Source: Onthomorpha sp937906975 (lineage in GTDB: Bacteria > Bacteroidota > Bacteroidia > Bacteroidales > P3). From it: a stretch of 64,000 bases of DNA. Under the pieces are notes generated by a model. The model was not told the origin of the DNA and did not search any database. It saw only the letters and a program-made list of their open reading frames with translations. Positions 43,298-52,112 of the stretch are shown one piece after another. The number at the start of each line of letters is the position of its first letter. The first letter of the stretch is position 1. A program made the position numbers and the translations under genes. Location: the NCBI GenBank assembly GCA_045614605.1, contig JAZLDH010000007.1:1-64000 (forward strand), written 5' to 3'.

Positions 43298-44554
43298 TTA
43301 TTTTCTTGACTTTATTTCAATAAACTTTCTTATTCTGACTAAATCAGGTAGTTTAGGTGCTAAGGATTGTAATTCTTCGAGAATTGATTTTGCTTTATCT
43401 AAATCCCCTTCATCTAAACTATCATAAGCAGAATCAAGCCTTTCTTTTATTTCTTTTGGTAATTCGCTAGAAATCCCCATAACATCTTCTAGAATAATAG
43501 ATACAGGTAATCCATAACTATAATCACCTTCAATAATATTTGCTTTATTATTTTCTATATTAATTATGCGTATGTGTTTTGTATTTATACTATTGATTAC
43601 CAAAGGAGAATGGGTTGTAATAATAAATTGAATATTTGGGAAAGTTGCACATAATCTTTCTGCAATATTTTTTTGCCATTCCGGATGCAAGTGCAAATCT
43701 ACTTCATCAATCAATACAATTCCTTCTCCCAATAATGGATTATCAAGAGTCGGATTTGCTAAAACTAATCTTCTACATAAGTCTCCAACTAAAGCAATGT
43801 ATATTTTTTCTCCATCAGATAGTTGATTAATAGAAAAAGTTTCGCCATTTTTGTCAATAGTCATTCTTAGTAAAGGTTTGCGTCTTATTGTCAAATTTTC
43901 AAAATCAGGCATGAATTTACTAATAGAATGTCTTATTGTTTCAAGCTCTCTATCTGGTTCAAAAGGATTCCACAAAGAGTGTCGTCTATATAGTTCATTT
44001 TCATATTCTTCTTGATTTCTATACCATTCAAAAAAAGTTCTAAAATTAGAATCACTACGAAGGGAGTTGTCATAAGTGCTAAATAATTCAAAATTATGAG
44101 TTTTTTTGATTCTTAAAGGTATATCTACAACAGCACGTCTAACACCATAATTTACAAAAACGGGAATAGAACATTTACTTTCAGATTGTTCAACCTTATC
44201 TCTTATTTGCTTACAATATCCGTTTAGATGAGTTACATTAGTTTTTTCTGACGAATTACCAAGACTTGGAATTAAAATAGAAAACTCCTCAATATGTTCT
44301 TCTTTAAAAGAAGCACTGATAAAAGCGCCCTTTTTACTTCTATTACGAACATGTTCTTTTGAAATATACTCCCCTCTACTTTTGGAATTTTGTATTCTTG
44401 CAATAAACCAACTCAATGTTATTGAAATTGCTTCTAAGACTGATGATTTTCCTGCTCCGTTTTTGCCTACTAAAACAGTTAAATTTTTATCAAAAAATAT
44501 GGTTTCATCTTCAAAAACTTTGAAGTTTTTAAGCTTTATACTACTAAGTTTCAT
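43298..44554 (-). CDS. ptuA: PtuA-like AAA/ABC ATPase (Septu defence)
   Basis: 418 residues. ABC/SMC-type ATPase with Walker A GKNGAGKSS at 30-38, signature QLSDGEK, Walker B IVLIDEVDLHLHPEWQ and the H-loop FIITTHSPLVI. A short insert lies between the halves (about 95-245), without a long coiled coil. A C-terminal helix region (RLDSAYDSLDEGDLDKAKSIL) follows. With PtuB it forms an anti-phage nuclease complex in described systems; the trigger here is unknown. All motifs are intact. Confidence 0.87.
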   Translation of the reverse strand: MKLSSIKLKNFKVFEDETIFFDKNLTVLVGKNGAGKSSVLEAISITLSWFIARIQNSKSRGEYISKEHVRNRSKKGAFISASFKEEHIEEFSILIPSLGNSSEKTNVTHLNGYCKQIRDKVEQSESKCSIPVFVNYGVRRAVVDIPLRIKKTHNFELFSTYDNSLRSDSNFRTFFEWYRNQEEYENELYRRHSLWNPFEPDRELETIRHSISKFMPDFENLTIRRKPLLRMTIDKNGETFSINQLSDGEKIYIALVGDLCRRLVLANPTLDNPLLGEGIVLIDEVDLHLHPEWQKNIAERLCATFPNIQFIITTHSPLVINSINTKHIRIINIENNKANIIEGDYSYGLPVSIILEDVMGISSELPKEIKERLDSAYDSLDEGDLDKAKSILEELQSLAPKLPDLVRIRKFIEIKSRK

Positions 44555-44576
44555 GTTTTGCTTGTTATTATATCTG

Positions 44577-44584
44577 CAAATGTA
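44577..44584 (-). promoter_or_regulatory. -7 box TACATTTG for ptuAB
   Basis: Minus-strand match 22 bases before the ATG at 44554. Confidence 0.5.
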
Positions 44585-44610
44585 AGAAAAAAAATCTAAC
44601 TCTAAAAATT

Positions 44611-44690
44611 TTAAAAAAATCTCTAAGAAAAAAATTAAAAAAGCAAAGAAAAAAAATAAAAAAGCAAAGAAAAAATTTTCTAAAGCTAAG
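44611..44690. repeat. 21-bp-pitch array D (4 units) between ptuA and dapF
   Basis: Core pentamers start at 44623 (CTAAG), 44644 and 44665 (CAAAG) and 44686 (CTAAG). The last unit contains the dapF stop codon (44686-44688). The first half, 44611-44657, is nearly the same as 42586-42631. Confidence 0.8.
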
Positions 44691-45477
44691 AGATTTTTAT
44701 CTCTCCTTTAAAGACCATTTTTGCTTCTCCTATAAGGTGGACTTCGCTGAATTGATTGTCGGATTGTTTCTCAAATCTTACTTGTAATTCTCCTCCTTTT
44801 GCTGAAAGGTTTATGGTGTGAGTGCCATAAGGTAGTTGTTTCTTTACGCTATATGTTAGGGCAGAGGCGCAAATGCCTGTTCCGCAAGCAAGGGTTTCGT
44901 CTTCTACTCCTCGTTCGTATGTTTGGATTTTTAAATTGTTTGCTGAGATTTCTTCAACGAAGTTTACGTTGCAACCCTTGTAAGGAGAAAATCTCTCATC
45001 GTAGCGTAATGCTCTGCCTTTTTTTATTATGTCGATTTTGTTTAGCGAGTTTTCAAAAACAACAAAGTGAGATGTGCCTGTGTTTATGTAATATCCGTCT
45101 TGATGTGCTTGAAATAGGGTAGGGTTTACCATTTTTAGACTAACGATGTCTTGTTTTATTGTTGCAAAGTGTAGTCCGTCTGGTGCGATAAAGCAACAGT
45201 TTTCTTTGATTATGCCTTTGTCTGCTGCAAATTTTACAATGCTTCTTCCGCCGTTGCCACACATCATTCCGCCACTGCCATCGGGATTGAAAAACTGCAT
45301 GGAGAAATCTGTCTTGTCGTCATTTTCCAATAGGATTAAGCCATCGCTTCCAATCCCGAAGTGTCTGTGGCAAAGAAATCTAATATTTTCTTCTGTTAAG
45401 TTTATATCTTGATTTCTATTGTCAATGATTATGAAATCGTTTCCTGTTGCTTGATATTTGTAAAACTCTATTTTCAT
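44686..45477 (-). CDS. dapF: Diaminopimelate epimerase
   Basis: 263 residues. Both catalytic cysteine motifs are present: MMCGNGGRS and ETLACGTGICASA, plus YQATGNDFIIID at the start and DGLILLEND. It makes meso-diaminopimelate for lysine and peptidoglycan. The start overlaps the upstream porin-like gene by 4 bases. Confidence 0.96.
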   Translation of the reverse strand: MKIEFYKYQATGNDFIIIDNRNQDINLTEENIRFLCHRHFGIGSDGLILLENDDKTDFSMQFFNPDGSGGMMCGNGGRSIVKFAADKGIIKENCCFIAPDGLHFATIKQDIVSLKMVNPTLFQAHQDGYYINTGTSHFVVFENSLNKIDIIKKGRALRYDERFSPYKGCNVNFVEEISANNLKIQTYERGVEDETLACGTGICASALTYSVKKQLPYGTHTINLSAKGGELQVRFEKQSDNQFSEVHLIGEAKMVFKGEIKIS

Positions 45478-46664
45478 TTAGAAGAAAACTTATACAATAA
45501 AGATATGCCTAATCTGTAATTTCCAACTCTGTCTTTGCAAACTGAGTCTTCGTATTTTACGTTTGTGTATTCAAGAGTTAGGGTAAAGAATAGGTCTTTG
45601 TTTAAGAAGAAATCTACTCTTGGTGCTATACGGTAAAGGTTTTCTATGCTCATTGCTGAACCGTAAACAGCTGTGTTTTCTCTGTTAAATTCGTGTGTTG
45701 CTCCTGCTATGAATAATGCAGGGGTTATTTTTCCAAGATTGTAAGATAAATCGCACCAAAGGGAATTGACTGTTGTAGGTGTGTATGCGTAGTCAAGAAG
45801 TTCTTCGTTGTATTTTTCGTAAAAGCCTCCCACCATACAATAATCATTAAGATTTCCTCCGCTTATTGCTTGCATTTTTAGGTTTAGGTTGTTTGTTTTG
45901 TAATTTAAAAATGCTGTGTAAGCAAGGCTTGTAAGTGTTGATTCATAGTCTTTTCTTGGTTTTAGTTCTTTGTATTCTGCTCCAACTCCTGCAAATAAAT
46001 TGTTTGTTTTTACTTGAAGTTGAAGGTTTAATTCAGGGATTGAGGCAAAACTTTGTTGTTTGTAATCTCTTCCTCCATTAACTCCTATTGAGGCGTAGTC
46101 TCTTTGCCAACCTGCTGTGGCAACTATGTTTAAGATTTTAATAGGAGAGTAGTCTAATCTTATGTGATTAAGACGTGAAAATGGGTGAAAAGGTGCTCCG
46201 TTGTTTAAGTCTTGCATTGCAGGCATCATTTCAGGAATGCAAAACGCACTCCAACCATGTCCCATTGTTAGACTTGTGTTATCCCAACTCATCTTTACGT
46301 TTGCTTGTCTTAATCTCAATAGGTGCATATTTGCATCGCTTTGTCCTGTGAAGTCGGTTTCTAAGTTACCAACGACTTTTGCTCCAAGAATATCTGTAAG
46401 GAAAATTCTTGCTCCGAAACGGCTTGCGGCAGCTGAAAAGTTTTGATTTGTGTTTTGGTTTCTGTCTTTGCCGTTTTCGTCATAGTTTGCAGGTTTTGGG
46501 TAAAGCGATAGTTGTCCATCGCGTGCTTCTACTATTTCATGCGAGTTTATAAAATATTGTGGGCTTATCCAACCGTAAAATTCAAAATCGAATTTCTTTT
46601 CTTGTGAAAAAAGGTTTGAGAATAGGCAAACTAAACTCAAACCTAAAAAGATTTTTTTATTCAT
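45474..46664 (-). CDS. Putative outer-membrane porin (DcaP/TrimerPorin-like)
   Basis: 396 residues. A signal peptide (IFLGLSLVCLFSNLFSQ) and strand-rich barrel: FEFYGWISPQYFINSHE, ASRFGARIFLTDILGAKV, LRLRQANVKMSW, and a terminal strand YRLGISLLYKF. The features resemble DcaP-type trimeric porins known in Bacteroidota. The substrate is not known. It is co-transcribed with dapF downstream. Confidence 0.75.
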   Translation of the reverse strand: MNKKIFLGLSLVCLFSNLFSQEKKFDFEFYGWISPQYFINSHEIVEARDGQLSLYPKPANYDENGKDRNQNTNQNFSAAASRFGARIFLTDILGAKVVGNLETDFTGQSDANMHLLRLRQANVKMSWDNTSLTMGHGWSAFCIPEMMPAMQDLNNGAPFHPFSRLNHIRLDYSPIKILNIVATAGWQRDYASIGVNGGRDYKQQSFASIPELNLQLQVKTNNLFAGVGAEYKELKPRKDYESTLTSLAYTAFLNYKTNNLNLKMQAISGGNLNDYCMVGGFYEKYNEELLDYAYTPTTVNSLWCDLSYNLGKITPALFIAGATHEFNRENTAVYGSAMSIENLYRIAPRVDFFLNKDLFFTLTLEYTNVKYEDSVCKDRVGNYRLGISLLYKFSSK

Positions 46665-46675
46665 TAACTAAAATT

Positions 46676-47374
46676 TTATTTCTTTTTCATATTTGCTATT
46701 GACAAAATCACTCCTAAGGCAACTCCTAACAAGGCTGCAAACAATACTCTGTACTCTGATGGTAGTAAGAATGTGATTGTGTGTGCAGGATACCAGAATA
46801 ATGGAATTGTTTTTTTGAATACGAATCCCCATTGTACTTTCCAGTTAAGGTTTGCTATGATGTTTCCAAATGGAATAGGAGAGAAGAATCCTTTTAATGT
46901 ACCTCCTGTTTGTAGAATGTGGGTGTCTGTAACTTTATGCACAGTCATAAACATTGGTGCAAAGAAAGTATTCATTAAAACTGAAACTGTAACAGCGTAA
47001 ATTAATTGAACTCCAAAAGATTCGTGAGAGATTGTTAAAGGATTGATGTTTAATCCAAAATATCCTAAAACTTTGAAACTACCTGCTGCGAAAACTGTCA
47101 TCGCAATTGTAATTCCAACTCCAAGTATTCCCCAAACAAATGCTCTTGGTAAGATTCCAAATCCTTTTTCAGAGTAAACTCCTTTGCTAATTCTTAGTCC
47201 TATACATTCTCCTGCGGTTGCAAGTATCGCAAATTTAAAGAATGCTAAAACCATGTAACGCCAATCTTTTGCAGATGACCAAGACATAAACCAATCGTTA
47301 ATAGGCTCTACAAAGATAAAGGCTCCTACTACGATAAGTGTGCTTAAAATAAATATTAAATCGTTCTTTTTCAT
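46676..47374 (-). CDS. Integral membrane protein, weak Mpv17-like ending
   Basis: 232 residues with about five or six membrane segments. The C-terminal part (WYPAHTITFLLPSEYRVLFAALLGVALG) resembles the W-x-PA...N/TF...P...R pattern of Mpv17/PMP22 proteins. I cannot identify it with more certainty. It lies between a DUF2723 gene and a porin on the same strand with short gaps, so it could belong to the same transcript. Confidence 0.55.
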   Translation of the reverse strand: MKKNDLIFILSTLIVVGAFIFVEPINDWFMSWSSAKDWRYMVLAFFKFAILATAGECIGLRISKGVYSEKGFGILPRAFVWGILGVGITIAMTVFAAGSFKVLGYFGLNINPLTISHESFGVQLIYAVTVSVLMNTFFAPMFMTVHKVTDTHILQTGGTLKGFFSPIPFGNIIANLNWKVQWGFVFKKTIPLFWYPAHTITFLLPSEYRVLFAALLGVALGVILSIANMKKK

Positions 47375-47395
47375 TTTATCTTTATGTTTTATTTT

Positions 47396-50300
47396 TTATT
47401 GTTGTGATGCCATTAAAGTGTTTAACACTTCTTGAATTTTTGGATTAGAGTCTAATGCTTGTTGAACTTTTGTTAAAGAATTGCGATAAGCAAGATTAAA
47501 TATAAATCCAAAGTATTGAGAGGTTTGTTCTATTAAAGTGTTGTTGTTAGAAGAAAGAATATTTGTGTTTAATTCGTCTATGATTTGCAATAACTCAGCT
47601 TCGGCTTTGTTTTTGTCCGATGCTATAATGGAATTTATTTGATTTAAACGCATAGCATAGCTTTGTAATAAATCTCTTGCTGAATAACTTTCCATTATTT
47701 CATTAACCATAGGAATTGATTTAGCTAATTCTACTTCGTTTGTTAAGTTGTGAGTTGATGCTAACGAGCCTAATTCTGCTAAAACATAGATAGAAAGAAG
47801 TCTTTCTCCTTCAACAGATTTTGCTTTCTTGCCTTTGAATTGTTCAAGATACTTAACGTAAGACACATAGTAAGAAATAATTTCCTTTAACACTGCTTGA
47901 CCTTTTTGTCTCTCGCCCGCATTGAGATATGCCTCAGCAAGAGCGATGTCATAACGGTCAAATTGTAGTTTTGTATTAGGAAACTCTACTAATGCTTTGT
48001 CAAGAACTTTAACTGCTTTTGCTTTTTCTCCTTTTTGTATAAGTTTGTTAGCAAATAAAGTGAAGTTGTTACGCATATTCTTAGAGTTGTTTACAGAAAC
48101 AGCCTCTTCCAAATAAACATCTTCTTGATTTACGCCACCCCATTGGAATTGTTCGGTGAAAAGTTTTGAAGTCTTATCGAAATCAAATGTTCCGTTTGCA
48201 GGATATGGCACAATTCTATAAACAATTCCTTCTTGTTTTATGTAGTTTTGTATGCTTGGGAATACTTTTGTTAGATAACGTGGATTCATTACATAGATTG
48301 GACGTTCAAAACAGTTTGTTCCCAAAATGTCAAGAAGCATTAATTCGTTTCTAATTAATTGTTCGTAACGATATTCTTGTGGAATATTGATAGAAAACTC
48401 AACTCTACCTTCATTTTCATCAACAAGCTCTTTTGGATATATGCCATTTGCTGCTGCTTTTGCTTTGTTGAAAGAAATATAGAAGTTATTTGTTGGAATA
48501 ACTTTCACAGAATCTCCCTTGTTGTCGAAGGTTGTTGTGTTAGGATTTGTGTCAAATTCTTTCAATACGCTTCTTATATCTCTAAAAGGCTCATTGCTTG
48601 GAGTAACCAAAGAAACGTCTAATCCTAAACTATAATATCTCTTATCTAATGTGAAAGGTAGTTTTTCAGATTCGTACACCTTGTTGTAAAGTTGTTCAAC
48701 ATACCAATGCATTCCCGATAAGGTGTAATTTAATACCCTAACGTCTGTACGTATTCCTTCAACTTCTTGTGCATACCAAAGAGGGAAGGTGTCGTTGTCG
48801 CCAAAGGTGATAAGGATTGCGTCTTTTTCGCAACTTTCAAGGTAGTTTCTTGCAAATTCTCTTGCCATATATCTACCACTTCTATCATGGTCGTCCCATT
48901 CTTCTGATGCCATAAGTACAGGAACGGCAAATAAACAAATAACTCCAATGATTGTTGCACGCAATTCTGGTTTTATTTTCTTAACTCTTTGAGTCCATTC
49001 ATAAAGTGCGTAAACTCCCAATCCTATCCAAATAGCAAAAGCATAGAATGAGCCTGCGTATGCGTAATCTCTTTCTCTTGGTTGTGCAGGAGGTTGGTTA
49101 AGATAAAGCACTATCGCTAAACCTGTCATAAAGAATAGTAAAAATACTACGAATGAGTCTTTTGGTGCTTTCTTTATGTGGAAAATCAAACCTGCTAAGC
49201 CTAATAATAAAGGCAGACAGAAGAGTTTGTTTTTTCCTGCATTGTTTGCTAAATCAGAAGGTAAGTTATCTTGTGGTCCTAAACGCATTTGGTCAATGAA
49301 ATCAATACCTGTAATCCAGTTTCCATGAAGAAGGTCTTTTTCTCCATTGCTTACAGAGGTAGGTTCGTTGCCAGAGAGCAATAATCCATGAGATTGAATA
49401 TCGTTTTGTCTTCCTGCGAAGTTCCACATAAAGTAACGCCAATACATGTGATTGACTTGATAGCGGAAGAAGTATTTTAAATTTTCTCCAAACGAAGGTG
49501 TTCTGTCGCTTCCTTCGCTTATTCCAGCCCACATCTTATAATATGTAGGGTGATTACGGCTTGCGTCATTTGACCACATACGAGGGAAAATAGTTGTTTT
49601 GCTAGATTCATATACTATCTTACCTCCTTGTTTTACTTCAATATATTTTCCGTTTTCTTCGTCTTTAATATATTTAGAAGTTCCATCTTCTTGATCCACA
49701 GCCATAGCATTGTAATACTGTCCGTGTAAAAGAGGAGTGTCGCCGTATTGTTCACGGTTCAAATATGTTAATAACGCAGTTGCATCTTTTGGAGCATTTT
49801 CATTAATAGGTGTATTTGCATTAGAACGTATTACTAAAACAAAGAAAGTAGTGTAACCTATCAAAATAAATAACACAGAAAGGACAACTGTATTTAGAAT
49901 AACCTTACCCTTTTTCAAAGAATAAAGAATACCAGCTACAAGAAGTCCAATCAAAAGCACGAAATAGATTATAGTACCTGTGTTAAATGGAAGTCCTATT
50001 GAGTTAGTAAAGAAGATTTCAAACTTACCTGCAAATATTACTATGTAAGGAACTATAAAGAAAAGAATTATAGCCACAAGTAACATAGAAATCAAACCTA
50101 CTAAAATGAAATTACGTTTTTTGTTTTTCTCTACGTTTGGATATTTTTTGAAATAGAAAACGTATGTAATAGCAGGGATTGCCAAAAGGTTAAGAAGGTG
50201 AACTCCAATAGAGATTCCAATCAAGAAAGCAATAAGAATCAACCATCTTAAATTGTGTTTACAATCTGCCTCTGCTTCCCATTTCAATATTGCCCAGAAA

Positions 50301-50770
50301 GAAATTGCAGTAAAACAAGAACTCATCGCATAAACCTCACCCTCAACTGCCGAATACCAGAAAGTATCAGAGAAAGTATAAGCCAAACTACCAACAACAG
50401 CACTTGCAAAAATTGCAATCATTTGTCCCATTGTCATTTCTTCTTGATTTTTCACAAATTTCTTTGCAAGCATTGTGATTGACCAGAAAAGGAACAAGAT
50501 AGTAAAGCCACTACAAATTGCACTCATAGCATTAATTGTGTAAGCTACTAAACTTGTATCAGAGCCTGCTAAATTAGAAAATAAAGAACCCAATAATTGG
50601 AAAGTAGGCGCTCCAGGAGGGTGTCCTACTTGAAGTTTATCTGCTGTTGCAATGTATTCTCCACAGTCCCACCAAGGTGCAGTTGGCTCTGCTGTGATAA
50701 GATAAACGGTTGAAGCAATTAAAAAAACTGCCCAACCTAAAATGTTATTTATTAGATTGTACTTTTTCAT
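47396..50770 (-). CDS. DUF2723 membrane protein (GT117-like glycosyltransferase) with TPR tail
   Basis: 1124 residues. The N-terminal DUF2723 domain has a first-loop motif TAEPTAPWWDCGEYIATADKL with acidic residues, as in GT-C glycosyltransferases such as protein O-mannosyltransferases, and about eleven membrane segments to near residue 610. A soluble domain follows (FGDNDTFPLWYAQEVEGIR), then TPR-like helices at about 930-1120. Members occur in nearly all Bacteroidota and probably glycosylate a lipid- or protein-linked substrate. Confidence 0.9.
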   Translation of the reverse strand: MKKYNLINNILGWAVFLIASTVYLITAEPTAPWWDCGEYIATADKLQVGHPPGAPTFQLLGSLFSNLAGSDTSLVAYTINAMSAICSGFTILFLFWSITMLAKKFVKNQEEMTMGQMIAIFASAVVGSLAYTFSDTFWYSAVEGEVYAMSSCFTAISFWAILKWEAEADCKHNLRWLILIAFLIGISIGVHLLNLLAIPAITYVFYFKKYPNVEKNKKRNFILVGLISMLLVAIILFFIVPYIVIFAGKFEIFFTNSIGLPFNTGTIIYFVLLIGLLVAGILYSLKKGKVILNTVVLSVLFILIGYTTFFVLVIRSNANTPINENAPKDATALLTYLNREQYGDTPLLHGQYYNAMAVDQEDGTSKYIKDEENGKYIEVKQGGKIVYESSKTTIFPRMWSNDASRNHPTYYKMWAGISEGSDRTPSFGENLKYFFRYQVNHMYWRYFMWNFAGRQNDIQSHGLLLSGNEPTSVSNGEKDLLHGNWITGIDFIDQMRLGPQDNLPSDLANNAGKNKLFCLPLLLGLAGLIFHIKKAPKDSFVVFLLFFMTGLAIVLYLNQPPAQPRERDYAYAGSFYAFAIWIGLGVYALYEWTQRVKKIKPELRATIIGVICLFAVPVLMASEEWDDHDRSGRYMAREFARNYLESCEKDAILITFGDNDTFPLWYAQEVEGIRTDVRVLNYTLSGMHWYVEQLYNKVYESEKLPFTLDKRYYSLGLDVSLVTPSNEPFRDIRSVLKEFDTNPNTTTFDNKGDSVKVIPTNNFYISFNKAKAAANGIYPKELVDENEGRVEFSINIPQEYRYEQLIRNELMLLDILGTNCFERPIYVMNPRYLTKVFPSIQNYIKQEGIVYRIVPYPANGTFDFDKTSKLFTEQFQWGGVNQEDVYLEEAVSVNNSKNMRNNFTLFANKLIQKGEKAKAVKVLDKALVEFPNTKLQFDRYDIALAEAYLNAGERQKGQAVLKEIISYYVSYVKYLEQFKGKKAKSVEGERLLSIYVLAELGSLASTHNLTNEVELAKSIPMVNEIMESYSARDLLQSYAMRLNQINSIIASDKNKAEAELLQIIDELNTNILSSNNNTLIEQTSQYFGFIFNLAYRNSLTKVQQALDSNPKIQEVLNTLMASQQ

Positions 50771-50788
50771 TTTAGTATTATAATAAAA

Positions 50789-52021
50789 TTACCAGTTTAC
50801 TTTTTTACGTTTTATAGGCATAGTCATACATCTTGCTCCGCCACCTCCACGAGGAAGTTCCGCAGCATCAAATGTAACAACAAATCTTTCGTAATCTCTC
50901 ATATTGACTTTACCTTGACAAACCTCTTCTGCTCTCAATACCTCAAAGCCAGAGTTGTTTAAAGCCTCAATAGTGTGAGTGTTGCGTGCATAACCAAGAA
51001 TTTTTCCTTCACCTAAGCAAAAGAAGTTAGCACCACTGTGCCATTGTTCTCTTTCTTGCATCCACGCATCATTACCTCCGCAAAGTATTGGCTGAAAATC
51101 AAAACCAAGCTTTTTGCAAGCCTCCAACATATTGCTTCTTTCGTGATAACGGATTTGACCATTGTCAATTTCTATATGAGTTACCTTAAACTGTCCTAAG
51201 GCATTCTTTATTATTGGCTCATAAATCATACATCTATCTTGTGCAAGCATTGTGAAAACCATATCAAGATGAATGAATGACTCAGGTTTTTCTGGTAATT
51301 CTTGAACAATGATGTGTTGTCTTTCTTTTCTTGCAGCGTAATACTTAGTTAGAAAATCAATTCCTTGTTTATTTGTTCTGCAACCATTACCAATAAACAA
51401 TACATCTTCTCTTGCAATCAACACATCACCACCTTCTGTGTGCGCACCTTCTGAATAACGAGGATTGATTGTTTCTGTAGAAAAATGATTCTTAAAGATA
51501 GCCTCCATTATAAAGCTTTCTCTATCTCTAACATCGGTGCTCATAGAGTGAATCAACACCTTGTCATAAACACTTGAAGAAGCATCACGAGTAAAGAAAA
51601 GATTATACAATGGATTTAAGACAAATCGTTTTTCTTTGTATTCTTTTGGGTGAGAGCCCTCAACATATCTAAGTCCTTCTATAAGAATAGTAGCAAGTTC
51701 TTCGTGATTTTTTTCAATAAGTTCAGCAAACAAATACTCTTTCTTTTCAACTTCTAATATTTTGTTTACAAGAGAGGACTTAACTTCTTTGTTTTTTAAA
51801 ATTTCTGCAAGTAAATCTTTTACTTGATATGTTTTTGTCCATTTAGACAATACACCTGAAAAATTAGAATATTCTTTTGAGGCTATATTTAGGTTAAGTA
51901 AATCGCTATATAACGCTTCTTGAATATTACTTGGCGTCATACTTTCAATCTCTACGCCAGGCGTGTGAAGGATAACACCTTCCAGTTCTCCAATCTCGGA
52001 ATTTATTTCAATAAAACTCAT
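50789..52021 (-). CDS. arcA: Arginine deiminase
   Basis: 410 residues. Catalytic residues of the guanidino-group fold: FFTRDASS, EGAHTEGGDVLI, HLDMVFTML, and C398 in the GARCMTMP motif near the end. It converts arginine to citrulline and ammonia. No arcB, arcC or arcD gene lies nearby, so ATP generation from citrulline would need unlinked genes. It has its own promoter (52083). Confidence 0.95.
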   Translation of the reverse strand: MSFIEINSEIGELEGVILHTPGVEIESMTPSNIQEALYSDLLNLNIASKEYSNFSGVLSKWTKTYQVKDLLAEILKNKEVKSSLVNKILEVEKKEYLFAELIEKNHEELATILIEGLRYVEGSHPKEYKEKRFVLNPLYNLFFTRDASSSVYDKVLIHSMSTDVRDRESFIMEAIFKNHFSTETINPRYSEGAHTEGGDVLIAREDVLFIGNGCRTNKQGIDFLTKYYAARKERQHIIVQELPEKPESFIHLDMVFTMLAQDRCMIYEPIIKNALGQFKVTHIEIDNGQIRYHERSNMLEACKKLGFDFQPILCGGNDAWMQEREQWHSGANFFCLGEGKILGYARNTHTIEALNNSGFEVLRAEEVCQGKVNMRDYERFVVTFDAAELPRGGGGARCMTMPIKRKKVNW

Positions 52022-52082
52022 AAAATATTATTTTGTTCAACAAAAACTCTCCTTAAAAACACGTTTTCAAAGAGAGAATTTG

Positions 52083-52090
52083 CAAATATA
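52083..52090 (-). promoter_or_regulatory. -7 box TATATTTG for arcA
   Basis: Minus-strand match 61 bases before the ATG at 52021. Confidence 0.45.
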
Positions 52091-52112
52091 GTTATTTTTT
52101 TCGATAAACAAG

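Noticed and set aside
42690..44554. Retron with PtuAB effectors
   Set aside because: No reverse transcriptase gene or structured msr/msd region occurs near ptuAB, so a plain Septu system is the better reading.
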